Source: Treponema sp. (GTDB taxonomy: Bacteria > Spirochaetota > Spirochaetia > Treponematales > Breznakiellaceae). From it: a DNA stretch of 5,887 bases. Each line of letters begins with the position of its first letter. Positions within the stretch are counted from its first letter, which is position 1. The position numbers and the translations under genes are program-made. The notes beneath the pieces were generated by a model, which was not told the DNA's origin, did no database searches, and saw only the letters and a program-made list of their open reading frames with translations. Below are positions 1 to 5,817 of this stretch, in pieces. Location: NCBI GenBank assembly GCA_031267115.1, contig JAIRZS010000281.1, forward strand, positions 1 to 5,887. Reading direction: 5' to 3'.

Positions 1-101
1 AGGAGGGGCGCGAAGCGGCCACGGCGCTTTGCGCCGGGGCCGGAGCGATAGCGGAGCCCCGGATAGCCCGGTTTTTTGCGGTGAAACCGCAAAAAATGCG
101 C
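1..101 (+). repeat. Two-hairpin dispersed repeat, copy A (left edge, may continue outside)
   Basis: Non-coding structured element lying beyond the 3' end of corA. The first hairpin spans 16-42: CGGCC and CGGCGC arms, a TTT loop at 28-30, and one A/G mismatch. A constant block GGATAGCCCGG follows at 61-71. The second hairpin spans 72-96: TTTTTTGCGGT, loop GAA, ACCGCAAAAAA, a perfect 11-bp stem. TGCGC comes next at 97-101. The same order (CGCG, GCGG, hairpin, GGATAGCCCGG, hairpin, TGCGC) occurs on the minus strand near 5699-5790, with hairpins of different sequence. Both second-type stems have T on the 5' side and A on the 3' side, the reverse of an intrinsic terminator, so I do not call this a terminator. 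A REP-like or mobile non-coding element is the likely class; the exact boundaries and family are unknown. Confidence 0.6.
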
Positions 102-154
102 AAAAAATGACTGAAAAAAATAAATGCAACTGCCCTGAGCGTCATAACGGAGCC

Positions 155-171
155 GGTTTTCCCCTAAAACC
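155..171 (-). other. Small hairpin over the corA stop codon
   Basis: The inverted repeat GGTTTT (155-160), loop CCCCT, AAAACC (166-171) spans the corA TAG stop at 164-166. No T-run follows directly on the minus strand. A T-rich stretch comes about 40 bases further on (about 110-120 read on the minus strand), without a good stem before it. It could help 3'-end formation of corA mRNA, but the evidence is only the 6-bp stem. Confidence 0.25.
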
Positions 172-1138
172 AATTGCGGCGCTTGAAGAGGACAAGCATT
201 CCGATAACAATGGCAAGCATTACGCCCCAGGTAATAGGATACGCGTAACGGTAGTCAAGCTCCGGCATGAATTTAAAATTCATCCCATAAACCCCGACGA
301 TAAAGGTAAGGGGGATAAACAGTGTGGAAATTATGGTAAGCACCTTCATTACCTTGTTCATCCGGGCGGATACCGCCGACAAGTTTACCTCCATTATGCC
401 TGATACTAGTTCCCGGTATGTTTCGATAGTTTCCGCCGCCTGGATAGAATTTTCGTGAAGGTCCTTGAAAAAGGGTTCTATCTCCCCGCTCAGCAGGGGC
501 GATTCCAGCCTGAGGAGCAGCGAAAGACTCTCCCTTAAGGGCCAGACAATCCGGCGTATATGGAGGAGCTGCTGCTTGATCTTCTGAATGTCCGGAATAA
601 AGGCGGTGTCGCTGTCGTCCGCAGCCCTTTCCTCAAAATTCTCGATAGCGGTCCCTATATGCTCCAGAACAAAAAAGTACTTGTCAACTATCGAATCCAT
701 CAGCACATAGGCCAGGTAATCCGCCCCCATCTTCCGTATCCGGCCCGCATTGTCAAGGATACGCCGGCGTATACTCTCGAAAGTATCCCCGGGTATCCCC
801 TGAAAACTTATCACCGCGTCTTTTAAAATCACAAAGCTTGCCTGATCAAAGCAAATATCCCCGTCCGCGTTCCGGTTTACAGCCTTAACGCTGATAAACA
901 AATAGCGATCGAATTCCTCAATCTTGGGCCGCTGTTCCGTGCTGAGTATGTCCTCCACCGTCAGAGGGTGAATCTTGAAAAATTCCGCGAGACTGTTGAT
1001 AGCCCTGACATCGTCCAGCCCGTCTACATTAATCCAGGTAATCCCGGCGGGATTTCTGAATTCCAGAAGTTCATCCACCGTAGCGGCGCTTTTCTTCCAC
1101 GCGCCTATAGGATCGTAGCCGATAATTGAAATATCCAT
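164..1138 (-). CDS. corA: CorA-family magnesium/cobalt channel
   Basis: This 324-residue protein has the full CorA signature. The cytoplasmic domain (about 1-260) contains HPLTVEDI at 57-64 and the RPKIEEF block at 69-75, followed by long helices (about 115-260). The conserved pore-helix region NKVMKVLTIISTLF starts at 261. It runs through transmembrane segment 1 (about 265-284) into YGMNF; the diagnostic selectivity motif Gly-Met-Asn is at 285-287. A short external loop with MPEL (291-294), transmembrane segment 2 (about 301-318) and a basic tail (KRRNWF) complete it. Members form pentamers in the inner membrane that admit Mg2+ and often Co2+ or Ni2+. The start is well bounded, because an in-frame TAG lies two codons upstream of the ATG at 1138. 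No Shine-Dalgarno-like sequence is seen before it, which is odd next to the clear ones of the sec genes. The length is typical. The gene is monocistronic here, divergent from the hydrolase gene. Confidence 0.95.
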   Translation of the reverse strand: MDISIIGYDPIGAWKKSAATVDELLEFRNPAGITWINVDGLDDVRAINSLAEFFKIHPLTVEDILSTEQRPKIEEFDRYLFISVKAVNRNADGDICFDQASFVILKDAVISFQGIPGDTFESIRRRILDNAGRIRKMGADYLAYVLMDSIVDKYFFVLEHIGTAIENFEERAADDSDTAFIPDIQKIKQQLLHIRRIVWPLRESLSLLLRLESPLLSGEIEPFFKDLHENSIQAAETIETYRELVSGIMEVNLSAVSARMNKVMKVLTIISTLFIPLTFIVGVYGMNFKFMPELDYRYAYPITWGVMLAIVIGMLVLFKRRNWF

Positions 1139-1154
1139 GCACTAACGATACTAT
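1126..1154 (+). promoter_or_regulatory. Candidate sigma-70 promoter for the HAD hydrolase
   Basis: TTGAAA at 1126-1131 (5 of 6 to TTGACA) is separated by 17 bases from TACTAT at 1149-1154 (4 of 6 to TATAAT). Transcription would begin near 1161, leaving about 28 bases before the ATG at 1189. The site overlaps the first codons of corA, so the two divergent genes would compete for the same stretch. If correct, it rules out the in-frame upstream ATGs at 1126 and 1153 as starts. It is identified by sequence match only. Confidence 0.45.
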
Positions 1155-1188
1155 GAGAAACGACGAGGGGCAAGCGGCAGGGCGCGTT

Positions 1189-1815
1189 ATGATTAGGTAC
1201 ATACTTTTTGATTTGGACAACACTCTTTACTCAGCCAAAACCGGGATGGAAGAGGATTTCCAGCGCCGGATTATCGCTTTTACTGCCCGTTTTTTGGGTA
1301 TCACGCCGGAAGATGCGCTGGCCCAGCGGCAGGAGGGGATTACCCGCTACGGCGCTACTATCGAGTGGCTCATAGGAGACAAGGGCCTCACCGCCATTGA
1401 CGAGTACTACGCGGCGGTTCACCCGGAAGGCGAGGAAGACGTGATCCCCCCGGACCCGCAGCTACGGCTGTTTCTGGAAAGCTTAAGCCTCCCGCTGGCT
1501 ATACTCACCAATTCCCCCCGGGAACATACGGACCGGGTCTTAAAAAAAATAGGGATTACGGATCTCTTTACCCATATTTTCGATATGCGCTGGAACGGCA
1601 ACCAGGGGAAGCCCCTGCCCGCCGCGTTTACCCGCGCCCTGGACGCCCTGGGTTCCGACGCTGGCAGCACCCTGTTCATAGACGACGCCCCGCGCTACGT
1701 ACAGGGCTACCTCAATCTGGGCGGGAAAGGCCTCCTGCGCGACGAGCTTGGCCGGCACCCGGATTACCCCCATCCCAGGATACGCGAACTGCCCGAACTT
1801 ATCCGGTATTTATAG
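1189..1815 (+). CDS. HAD-superfamily hydrolase, pyrimidine 5'-nucleotidase type
   Basis: This 208-residue protein shows all four HAD motifs. Motif I is FDLDNT at 7-12 with nucleophile Asp8 and acid/base Asp10; motif II is LTNS at 106-109; motif III is Lys141 in GKPLPAAF; motif IV is LFIDDAP at 162-168 with Asp165 and Asp166. A helical cap lies between motifs I and II (about 15-90), with ITRYGAT at 51-57 and Tyr73, Tyr74 and His78 resembling the pyrimidine 5'-nucleotidase (SDT1/PHM8-like) group. Such enzymes remove phosphate from nucleoside monophosphates or similar small substrates in the cytoplasm, with Mg2+; the exact substrate cannot be read from sequence. I chose the ATG at 1189 because the protein then begins directly at the first strand before motif I, AGGG at 1179-1182 lies six bases upstream, and the candidate promoter ends at 1154. 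The longer frame from 1126 adds 21 residues with no family character. It is divergent from corA and convergent with secF. Confidence 0.88.
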   Translation: MIRYILFDLDNTLYSAKTGMEEDFQRRIIAFTARFLGITPEDALAQRQEGITRYGATIEWLIGDKGLTAIDEYYAAVHPEGEEDVIPPDPQLRLFLESLSLPLAILTNSPREHTDRVLKKIGITDLFTHIFDMRWNGNQGKPLPAAFTRALDALGSDAGSTLFIDDAPRYVQGYLNLGGKGLLRDELGRHPDYPHPRIRELPELIRYL

Positions 1816-1849
1816 CAGATTGATTGTACTAAAGAGCATACTTTGGAAT

Positions 1850-1881
1850 TTTACCGCAAAGTCGAATAAGTCAAAGAAGTG
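1850..1881 (+). repeat. Dispersed repeat, copy 1
   Basis: TTTACCGCAAAGTC (1850-1863), five bases GAATA, then AGTCAAAGAAGTG (1869-1881). Both blocks, 14 and 13 bases, recur exactly and in the same order at 5818-5831 and 5852-5864. In the second copy the five-base spacer is replaced by 20 bases containing a hairpin. It overlaps the left arm of the palindrome at 1851-1927. The style recalls intergenic repeats of the ACCGCAAAG type seen in several bacterial phyla; that comparison is from memory and untested. Confidence 0.65.
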
Positions 1882-1927
1882 GAAGAAGGAAAGCTAAAAT
1901 GCTTCTTTTTTCGTAACTTCGTGGTGA
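1851..1927 (+). repeat. Long imperfect palindrome between convergent genes
   Basis: TTACCGCAAAGT (1851-1862) can pair with ACTTCGTGGTGA (1916-1927). As plus-strand RNA this gives a 12-position stem with two G-U pairs and one mismatch. Inside lies a weaker hairpin, AAGC (1891-1894), loop TAAAAT, GCTT (1901-1904), followed by a T-rich run at 1906-1911. The element sits 36 bases after the hydrolase stop and about 150 bases beyond the secF stop. It may end or protect the hydrolase transcript, the T-run being in the right orientation for that gene. The left arm also belongs to a repeat found again at 5818-5864, which argues for a dispersed element and not a gene-specific terminator. Confidence 0.5.
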
Positions 1928-1940
1928 TTTCTTCTTCGAT

Positions 1941-1969
1941 TCACTGTAAGTTGCGTCACTGTAGTTGCG
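1941..1969 (+). repeat. Short tandem duplication in the convergent spacer
   Basis: TCACTGTAAGTTGCG (1941-1955) is followed directly by TCACTGTAGTTGCG (1956-1969), the same unit less one A. It is non-coding in context and no function is evident. It looks like a recent slippage duplication. Confidence 0.6.
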
Positions 1970-2020
1970 CATACCAATATGTTTAGCCTAATCAGCTTAA
2001 TAGGCCCGCTGGAATTCCCT

Positions 2021-2053
2021 CCGGCAACCCGCCGCCGGGCAGGAAATTGCCGG
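2021..2053 (-). terminator. GC-rich nested inverted repeat downstream of secF
   Basis: CCGGCAA (2021-2027) pairs with TTGCCGG (2047-2053), enclosing CCCG (2028-2031) and CGGG (2036-2039) around a four-base loop. Read on the minus strand, it begins 26 bases after the secF stop at 2080, where the yajC-secD-secF message would end. There is no T-run after it, so it is not a textbook intrinsic terminator. A Rho-assisted end or a 3' stabilising structure is equally possible. Confidence 0.35.
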
Positions 2054-2079
2054 GACGGGGAATCGCCGGGTAAGGGAAA

Positions 2080-3309
2080 CTACCGAGCGGCGGCAGGGGC
2101 GGGGGCTTTGATCTTTGGCCGGGCGCTGCGCTTTTTGGCCATTACATCCCAGAGATCGGCAAAACCCGAGGCGATAAAGATTGTCGAGTACACGCCGGAG
2201 ATCATTCCCACAAGGAGCGCTAGGGCAAAGTCCTTCATGGATCCGGTGGTAAAGATGTAGAGGCTGAGAACCGCCAGCATGGTAGTAACGGTAGTGATGA
2301 TGGTACGGCTCAGGGTTTCCGACAGGGAGCGGTCCAGGATATCCACAAAGCGCTCGTCCGGGTAAATACGGCGGGTTTCGCGGATACGGTCAAATATAAC
2401 AATGGTGTCGTTTATCGAATAACCAAGGATAGTCAGGATGGCCGCGATGGTGGTTGTGTTAAACTCCATCCGGGTCCAGGCAATAAAGGCCACCATGACA
2501 AGGGCGTCATGGGCAATGGCAAGCACCGCGCCGATGGCGAACTGGGGCTTAAACCGGACGGACGCGTAGATCAGGATAAGGAGCAGGGTCAGGCCCATAA
2601 GAAGCCCCGCCTGATCGGTAAGCTGTTTGGAAAAACGGGAACCCACATAGTCGGACCGGGTAACCGCGACCCCCCCGCTGCCAAAGTTCTCTTCCAGTGC
2701 GGCGATAATCTTTTCCGCCGGGACCGAACCGGCGCCCTCAAGCTCCGAATCTTCCATGCGGATCATAAAACGCCGTTCCGCGCTTTCCCCCAGCACCTGG
2801 ACCGAAACGGTCCCCAGGGGCGTCAGGGCGGCGCGTACATCCTCGATGGGGATTTCCTCGCTCCTCTCCGGAAGGTAGTGGACAATATAGGGAGCCTCCC
2901 CGAGCTGGGGGTTCCCCTGGGCGCTCTGTATCAGGAGGGAGGAAGAAGCGCCGGCCGGCCCGAACATAACCACCCCAAGGCCGTCCTGCCCGTCAATCGC
3001 GGAACTCAGTGCGCCGATGGTGGGGTAGGCGGCAAAGGAAAAACTATGGGTCACGTTGTCAACGCCCGCGCCCGAAACAACGACGTAGAGATTGCCGCGG
3101 TCAAAGGAAATAGAGGCGTTTCCCCTTCCGGCCCAGGTCAGTCCGAAAGCGGGCGGGGCGAACTGGACCTCCTGTATCAGGCCAGCCTGGAAGTCAACCC
3201 CCAGGTTAAAGCCCCCCATAATAAAGAAGCCCGCGATGCCGATTATTACCAGAATAAACGAGAAGATCGCCGCGGGAACAAAGAGTTTTGAAAAACGGAC
3301 TATTTTCAT
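2080..3309 (-). CDS. secF: Protein translocase subunit SecF, with enlarged periplasmic domain
   Basis: SecF (409 residues) pairs with SecD in the inner membrane to drive late steps of Sec export with the proton-motive force. Transmembrane segment 1 is at about 11-31, followed by GVDFQAG at 37-43, the counterpart of the usual GxDFxGG with one Gly replaced by Ala. A periplasmic region runs to about 232. Five further segments lie at about 233-250, 256-278, 287-306, 334-354 and 361-385. Conserved blocks are AHDA (266-269), GYSINDTIVIFDRIRE (296-311) and ETLSRT (331-336). Asp301 and Arg335 match, with the same 34-residue spacing, the coupling residues Asp637 and Arg671 of Thermus SecDF as I recall them. 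The usual SecF has about 300-320 residues; the excess lies in about 50-150, between segment 1 and the conserved periplasmic fold. The ATG overlaps the secD TGA (ATGA), and GGAG at 3319-3322 lies nine bases upstream, so translation is probably coupled. The basic Ala/Pro/Lys-rich tail (391-409) is cytoplasmic. Confidence 0.96.
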   Translation of the reverse strand: MKIVRFSKLFVPAAIFSFILVIIGIAGFFIMGGFNLGVDFQAGLIQEVQFAPPAFGLTWAGRGNASISFDRGNLYVVVSGAGVDNVTHSFSFAAYPTIGALSSAIDGQDGLGVVMFGPAGASSSLLIQSAQGNPQLGEAPYIVHYLPERSEEIPIEDVRAALTPLGTVSVQVLGESAERRFMIRMEDSELEGAGSVPAEKIIAALEENFGSGGVAVTRSDYVGSRFSKQLTDQAGLLMGLTLLLILIYASVRFKPQFAIGAVLAIAHDALVMVAFIAWTRMEFNTTTIAAILTILGYSINDTIVIFDRIRETRRIYPDERFVDILDRSLSETLSRTIITTVTTMLAVLSLYIFTTGSMKDFALALLVGMISGVYSTIFIASGFADLWDVMAKKRSARPKIKAPAPAAAR

Positions 3310-5030
3310 TTAGCAATTCTCCAACTCACCGAGATCCCCTTGCTGTGCATCACGTCGGTGCCGAAATCAAAGATAAGCCGGGACACAAACAGCGCGGTAA
3401 ACACCGAAGAAAAAACGCCGATGGCAAGGGTTACCGCGAAACCCTGGATGGGCCCGGAACCAAGCTGCGACAGGAACAGCGCGGCGATAAAGGTAGTAAT
3501 ATTGGAGTCCATAATGGCCCAGAAAGCCTTGTCGAACCCCGAATCTACCGTAACCTTGCGGCCCTTGCCCAGGCGCAGTTCCTCTTTCATACGCTCAAAG
3601 ACTATCACATTGGCGTCCACGGCCATACCGATAGTCAGAATAAAACCGGCAATACTGGGCAGAGTCATGGTAAAATTAAAAGCGGAAAGAATGCTTCCCA
3701 TAAAGTAGATATTAAGTATCTGGGCGACAATCGCGTTGATCCCGGCGCCCTTGTAATACACCAGCATAAAGACAAACACCAGCGCCAGACCCCCCGTAAG
3801 GGCGAAAAGCCCCTGGCGGATCGCGTCCTCGCCCATGGAAGCGCCGATGGACTGCTGGCTGATCACCCTAAGCTCGACAGGCAGGGCCGCAGTTCTCAAG
3901 ACCAGGGCAATGTTGGTCGCCTCCTCCTGGCCGAAACCGGTAATCCGCACCGACTCCCGGATGGCGGCCTGTATCGTCGCCTGAGATCTAACCCGGTCGT
4001 CTAGGACAATCGCCATAGGCTTCCCGACATTGGCGGAGGTCAACTGGTAGAATATCTCCCCCCCCTCGGAATCCAGCCTGAAGATAACCTCCGGCTGGCC
4101 GTCAAGACTGTTCCGTTCTACCAGCGCTTCCCTGATATAGTTCCCGTCCAGCCCGACCTCGCTGCGGATCGCCGCATACCCCGTCCTTTCGTCCAGCCCG
4201 TACCGGTCTTTCGTATAAACCGCCCGGATAACAACCCCGTCCGGCACAATCGAAGTATCCAAAAGATCGCCGTTACTGTCAAAAGTAGTAGTAGGGTGCT
4301 GGGCGTAATACGCGTCAAAGGCATTGGAAGCCTCGACATCAACCATGTGGAAGGCAAGGCTGCCCGCCCCCATGATAATATCGTTGATCCGTTCCGGATC
4401 GGCGCTTCCGGGAATTTCCACGTAGATCTGGTCCGGCCCCTGCCTCCTGATAACCGGCTCCGTAAGGCCGAAACGGTCTATACGGCTGTTCAGGACTTCC
4501 AGAGCCTGGTTTACCGCGATTTCCCGGTCCTCGTCGGTAACAGGCCGGCCAAGTTTTTCCGCGTAGGCGTCCATATCCGCCTGGAGGATAATGCTCAGGC
4601 CCCCGGAAAGATCCAGCCCAAGCTGGACCGCGCTTTTCTGGATATTCTTGAGCCCGAAAATATCGTTCCGGTACTTGGTTTCGATAGCGTCCAGGACTTC
4701 GTCGCGGCTTGTAAAAGCCGAAATCACCGCAGCCGCGTCCCATTTAGCGGGAGCGGGCGCCCTGGCGTCTTTCAGTATCTTCTTTGCCTGGGACTCCAGG
4801 AAAGAAAGATTTCCCGCCAGTTCCCCGCCGGAACGGGCTGCGGAAAGCAGGGCCTCCAGACTAAGCTGGGCGTTCATGGAGGCCACTTCCTTGATCTGTT
4901 CCCGTGTACCCAGGGCGATAGCCTGGGATTCCTTAGGTATCATAAAATACCAGCGGATGGTCGGGTACAGAAACACAAAACATATCCCCGTAACCGCCAG
5001 AATTATGACAAACCGGTAGCGTTTACTCAT
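3306..5030 (-). CDS. secD: Protein translocase subunit SecD
   Basis: SecD has 574 residues, within the family range. Transmembrane segment 1 (about 6-27) is followed by a periplasmic region (28-400) with LGLDLSGG at 137-144, the P1-domain block ending RRQGPDQIYVEIPG (195-208), GKPMAIVLDDRV (336-347) and ATIQAAI (351-357). Five C-terminal segments lie at about 405-425, 430-450, 456-478, 505-524 and 530-555. The diagnostic GMAVDANVIVFERMKEELR is at 468-486, and Asp472 corresponds to the proton-coupling Asp of segment 4 (Asp340 of Thermus SecDF, Asp519 in E. coli). A Lys-rich loop (488-500) follows. It acts with SecF and YajC on the SecYEG channel, pulling substrates at the periplasmic face. The start at 5030 has CGGAG at 5037-5041 with a six-base spacer, and the 574 residues begin with a short basic stretch before segment 1. 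It lies 161 bp after yajC and overlaps secF by four bases. The IGASMGED block (395-402) has Ala where many homologues have Pro. Confidence 0.97.
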   Translation of the reverse strand: MSKRYRFVIILAVTGICFVFLYPTIRWYFMIPKESQAIALGTREQIKEVASMNAQLSLEALLSAARSGGELAGNLSFLESQAKKILKDARAPAPAKWDAAAVISAFTSRDEVLDAIETKYRNDIFGLKNIQKSAVQLGLDLSGGLSIILQADMDAYAEKLGRPVTDEDREIAVNQALEVLNSRIDRFGLTEPVIRRQGPDQIYVEIPGSADPERINDIIMGAGSLAFHMVDVEASNAFDAYYAQHPTTTFDSNGDLLDTSIVPDGVVIRAVYTKDRYGLDERTGYAAIRSEVGLDGNYIREALVERNSLDGQPEVIFRLDSEGGEIFYQLTSANVGKPMAIVLDDRVRSQATIQAAIRESVRITGFGQEEATNIALVLRTAALPVELRVISQQSIGASMGEDAIRQGLFALTGGLALVFVFMLVYYKGAGINAIVAQILNIYFMGSILSAFNFTMTLPSIAGFILTIGMAVDANVIVFERMKEELRLGKGRKVTVDSGFDKAFWAIMDSNITTFIAALFLSQLGSGPIQGFAVTLAIGVFSSVFTALFVSRLIFDFGTDVMHSKGISVSWRIAK

Positions 5031-5191
5031 CTAAAACTCCGATATCCGACATTTAAGGGCCCCCGGGCCCCATGCCGCCCCCGTATCCCGGCCCATAAGC
5101 GCCAGAGACCCGCAGGGCCGGCTATAAATCCATGATTTTTACAGAAAACCTTCCCGCCATACTGCCGGGCCGCCAAACCGCGGCCCCCGCG
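5031..5191 (-). other. Structured yajC-secD intercistronic region
   Basis: This 161-bp gap lies inside an otherwise tight operon. Just after the yajC stop is a strong hairpin at 5167-5186: on the minus strand GGGCCGC, loop GGTTTG, GCGGCCC, seven GC-only pairs. A second, GC-only hairpin is at 5057-5070, 27 bases before the secD ATG: arms GGGCC and GGCCC with a four-base loop. Neither is followed by a T-run. Two tiny minus-strand frames with ATG starts occur: 5160-5122 (12 codons) and 5096-5031 (21 codons), the second ending immediately before the secD ATG. No separate promoter for secD convinces me. Possible roles are mRNA processing or tuning of secD relative to yajC. Confidence 0.5.
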
Positions 5192-5584
5192 TCAGTCTTT
5201 TTTGTCTTCCCCGGCCTTTTTCTCTTCTATCTGTTTTTCTTCCTTGTCTTCCTTCTCGTCCTTTGCCTGGGCGGAAACGGAAGAAACAGCCGAACGGCTA
5301 AATTCCAGCTTGGCGTTCTCGTCCACCTTGATAATAACCGTGCTCTCCTTGACGCTCTGAATCACCCCGTGAAGCCCGCCGATAGTAACCACGCGGTCCC
5401 CCTTTTTAAGGGCGGAAAGCATCTTCTGGGTATCCTTCTGCTTCTTGTTCTGGGGGCGGATAATAAAGAAATAGAAAATCACGATAATCAGCGCAAAGGG
5501 AATCAGCGTAGTGATAAAATTCCCGGAACCGCCCGCGCCGCCGTCCGGAGCGCCCAAGAGCAAAAACATCTTCAATGAATTCAT
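5192..5584 (-). CDS. yajC: Preprotein translocase subunit YajC
   Basis: YajC is the small, single-span partner of SecDF. The chosen start gives 130 residues. A short N-terminus with a Gly-rich stretch (11-21) leads into one transmembrane segment (about 24-42), then RPQNKKQK at 43-50, the hallmark basic block. The conserved cytoplasmic fold follows, with GDRVVTIGGLHGVI (62-75), a VIIKVDENAKLE stretch (83-94) and the closing SRSAVSSV block (97-104). A highly charged Lys/Glu tail (107-130) ends the protein; it is longer than the fold needs and probably disordered. The start at 5584 is supported by GAGGAAG at 5592-5598 with a seven-base spacer. The frame is open upstream to an ATG at 5662, but that would read through the ribosome binding site and promoter, so I reject it. 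It is the first gene of the operon in this window; order and strand fit the common yajC-secD-secF arrangement. Confidence 0.95.
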   Translation of the reverse strand: MNSLKMFLLLGAPDGGAGGSGNFITTLIPFALIIVIFYFFIIRPQNKKQKDTQKMLSALKKGDRVVTIGGLHGVIQSVKESTVIIKVDENAKLEFSRSAVSSVSAQAKDEKEDKEEKQIEEKKAGEDKKD

Positions 5585-5591
5585 GTGATAA

Positions 5592-5598
5592 CTTCCTC
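5592..5598 (-). promoter_or_regulatory. Ribosome binding site fixing the yajC start
   Basis: On the minus strand GAGGAAG ends seven bases before the ATG at 5584. It decides between this ATG and the in-frame one 78 bases upstream at 5662, which has no such site in a useful position. Confidence 0.8.
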
Positions 5599-5603
5599 GC
5601 AAT

Positions 5604-5649
5604 AGTATAGGTAGCAAGTAACTTAGCACAGTACCGCCTCCGGGGTCAA
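5604..5649 (-). promoter_or_regulatory. Candidate promoter of the yajC-secD-secF operon
   Basis: On the minus strand TTGACC (5649-5644) is followed after 18 bases by TAAGTT (5625-5620), preceded by TG three bases upstream as in an extended -10. A second possible -10, TATACT (5609-5604, 5 of 6 to TATAAT), lies nearer the gene but has no good -35 at the right distance. With the first pair, transcription would start near 5613, giving a leader of about 28 bases that contains the ribosome binding site. It is a match by eye only; the -35 is better than the -10. Confidence 0.5.
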
Positions 5650-5698
5650 GCGCCCCGCGCAAAATACAATAATTTCATATTTCAGTCCGGAATCCGGG

Positions 5699-5790
5699 CG
5701 CATCCTGCCGCCGCGCGGCAGGACCGGGCTATCCGCTTGTATCTTTTTTGCCTCCGGCAAAAAAGGATACCGCTTCTATCCCTTGCGCGT
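5699..5790 (-). repeat. Two-hairpin dispersed repeat, copy B
   Basis: Read on the minus strand, this element has CGCG, then GGATAG and GCGG. The first hairpin follows at 5770-5739: GTATC plus a T6-GCC arm and GGC-A6 arm, loop GGA, one bulged base. The constant core GGATAGCCCGG is at 5734-5724. The second hairpin is at 5723-5703: TCCTGCCGC, loop GCG, GCGGCAGGA, read on the minus strand as a perfect nine-bp stem. TGCGC closes the element. The order and core match copy A at the left edge, while the hairpin sequences differ. It lies upstream of the yajC promoter and holds no plausible gene. Confidence 0.6.
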
Positions 5791-5817
5791 TCCCGAACTG
5801 AGGAATTTACCGCCGTA

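Noticed and set aside
72..96. Strong hairpin as an intrinsic terminator of corA
   Set aside because: The stem is flanked by T on its 5' side and A on its 3' side on either strand, the reverse of a terminator, and it belongs to a repeat with the same arrangement elsewhere.
29..403. 124-codon plus-strand frame over the left repeat and the corA 3' end
   Set aside because: Its start lies in the two-hairpin repeat and its second half is antisense to the CorA GMN region; no protein family is apparent.
1126..1188. Longer hydrolase start at 1126 or 1153
   Set aside because: The added residues carry no HAD character, they precede or overlap the likely promoter, and the ATG at 1189 puts motif I at the usual distance from the N-terminus.
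2509..3291. 260-codon plus-strand frame opposite secF
   Set aside because: It is antisense to secF, a low-complexity charged composition with many Gly, Arg and Lys, and no family character; a shadow frame.
3288..4004. 238-codon plus-strand frame opposite the 3' part of secD
   Set aside because: It is antisense to well-conserved SecD transmembrane and VDANV coding sequence, with a His/Gly/Lys-rich composition and no supporting start signals.
4296..5135. 279-codon plus-strand frame opposite secD
   Set aside because: It is antisense to the convincing secD gene, has no recognisable domain or ribosome binding site, and runs past the secD start into the spacer. The open frame is a by-product of secD codon use.
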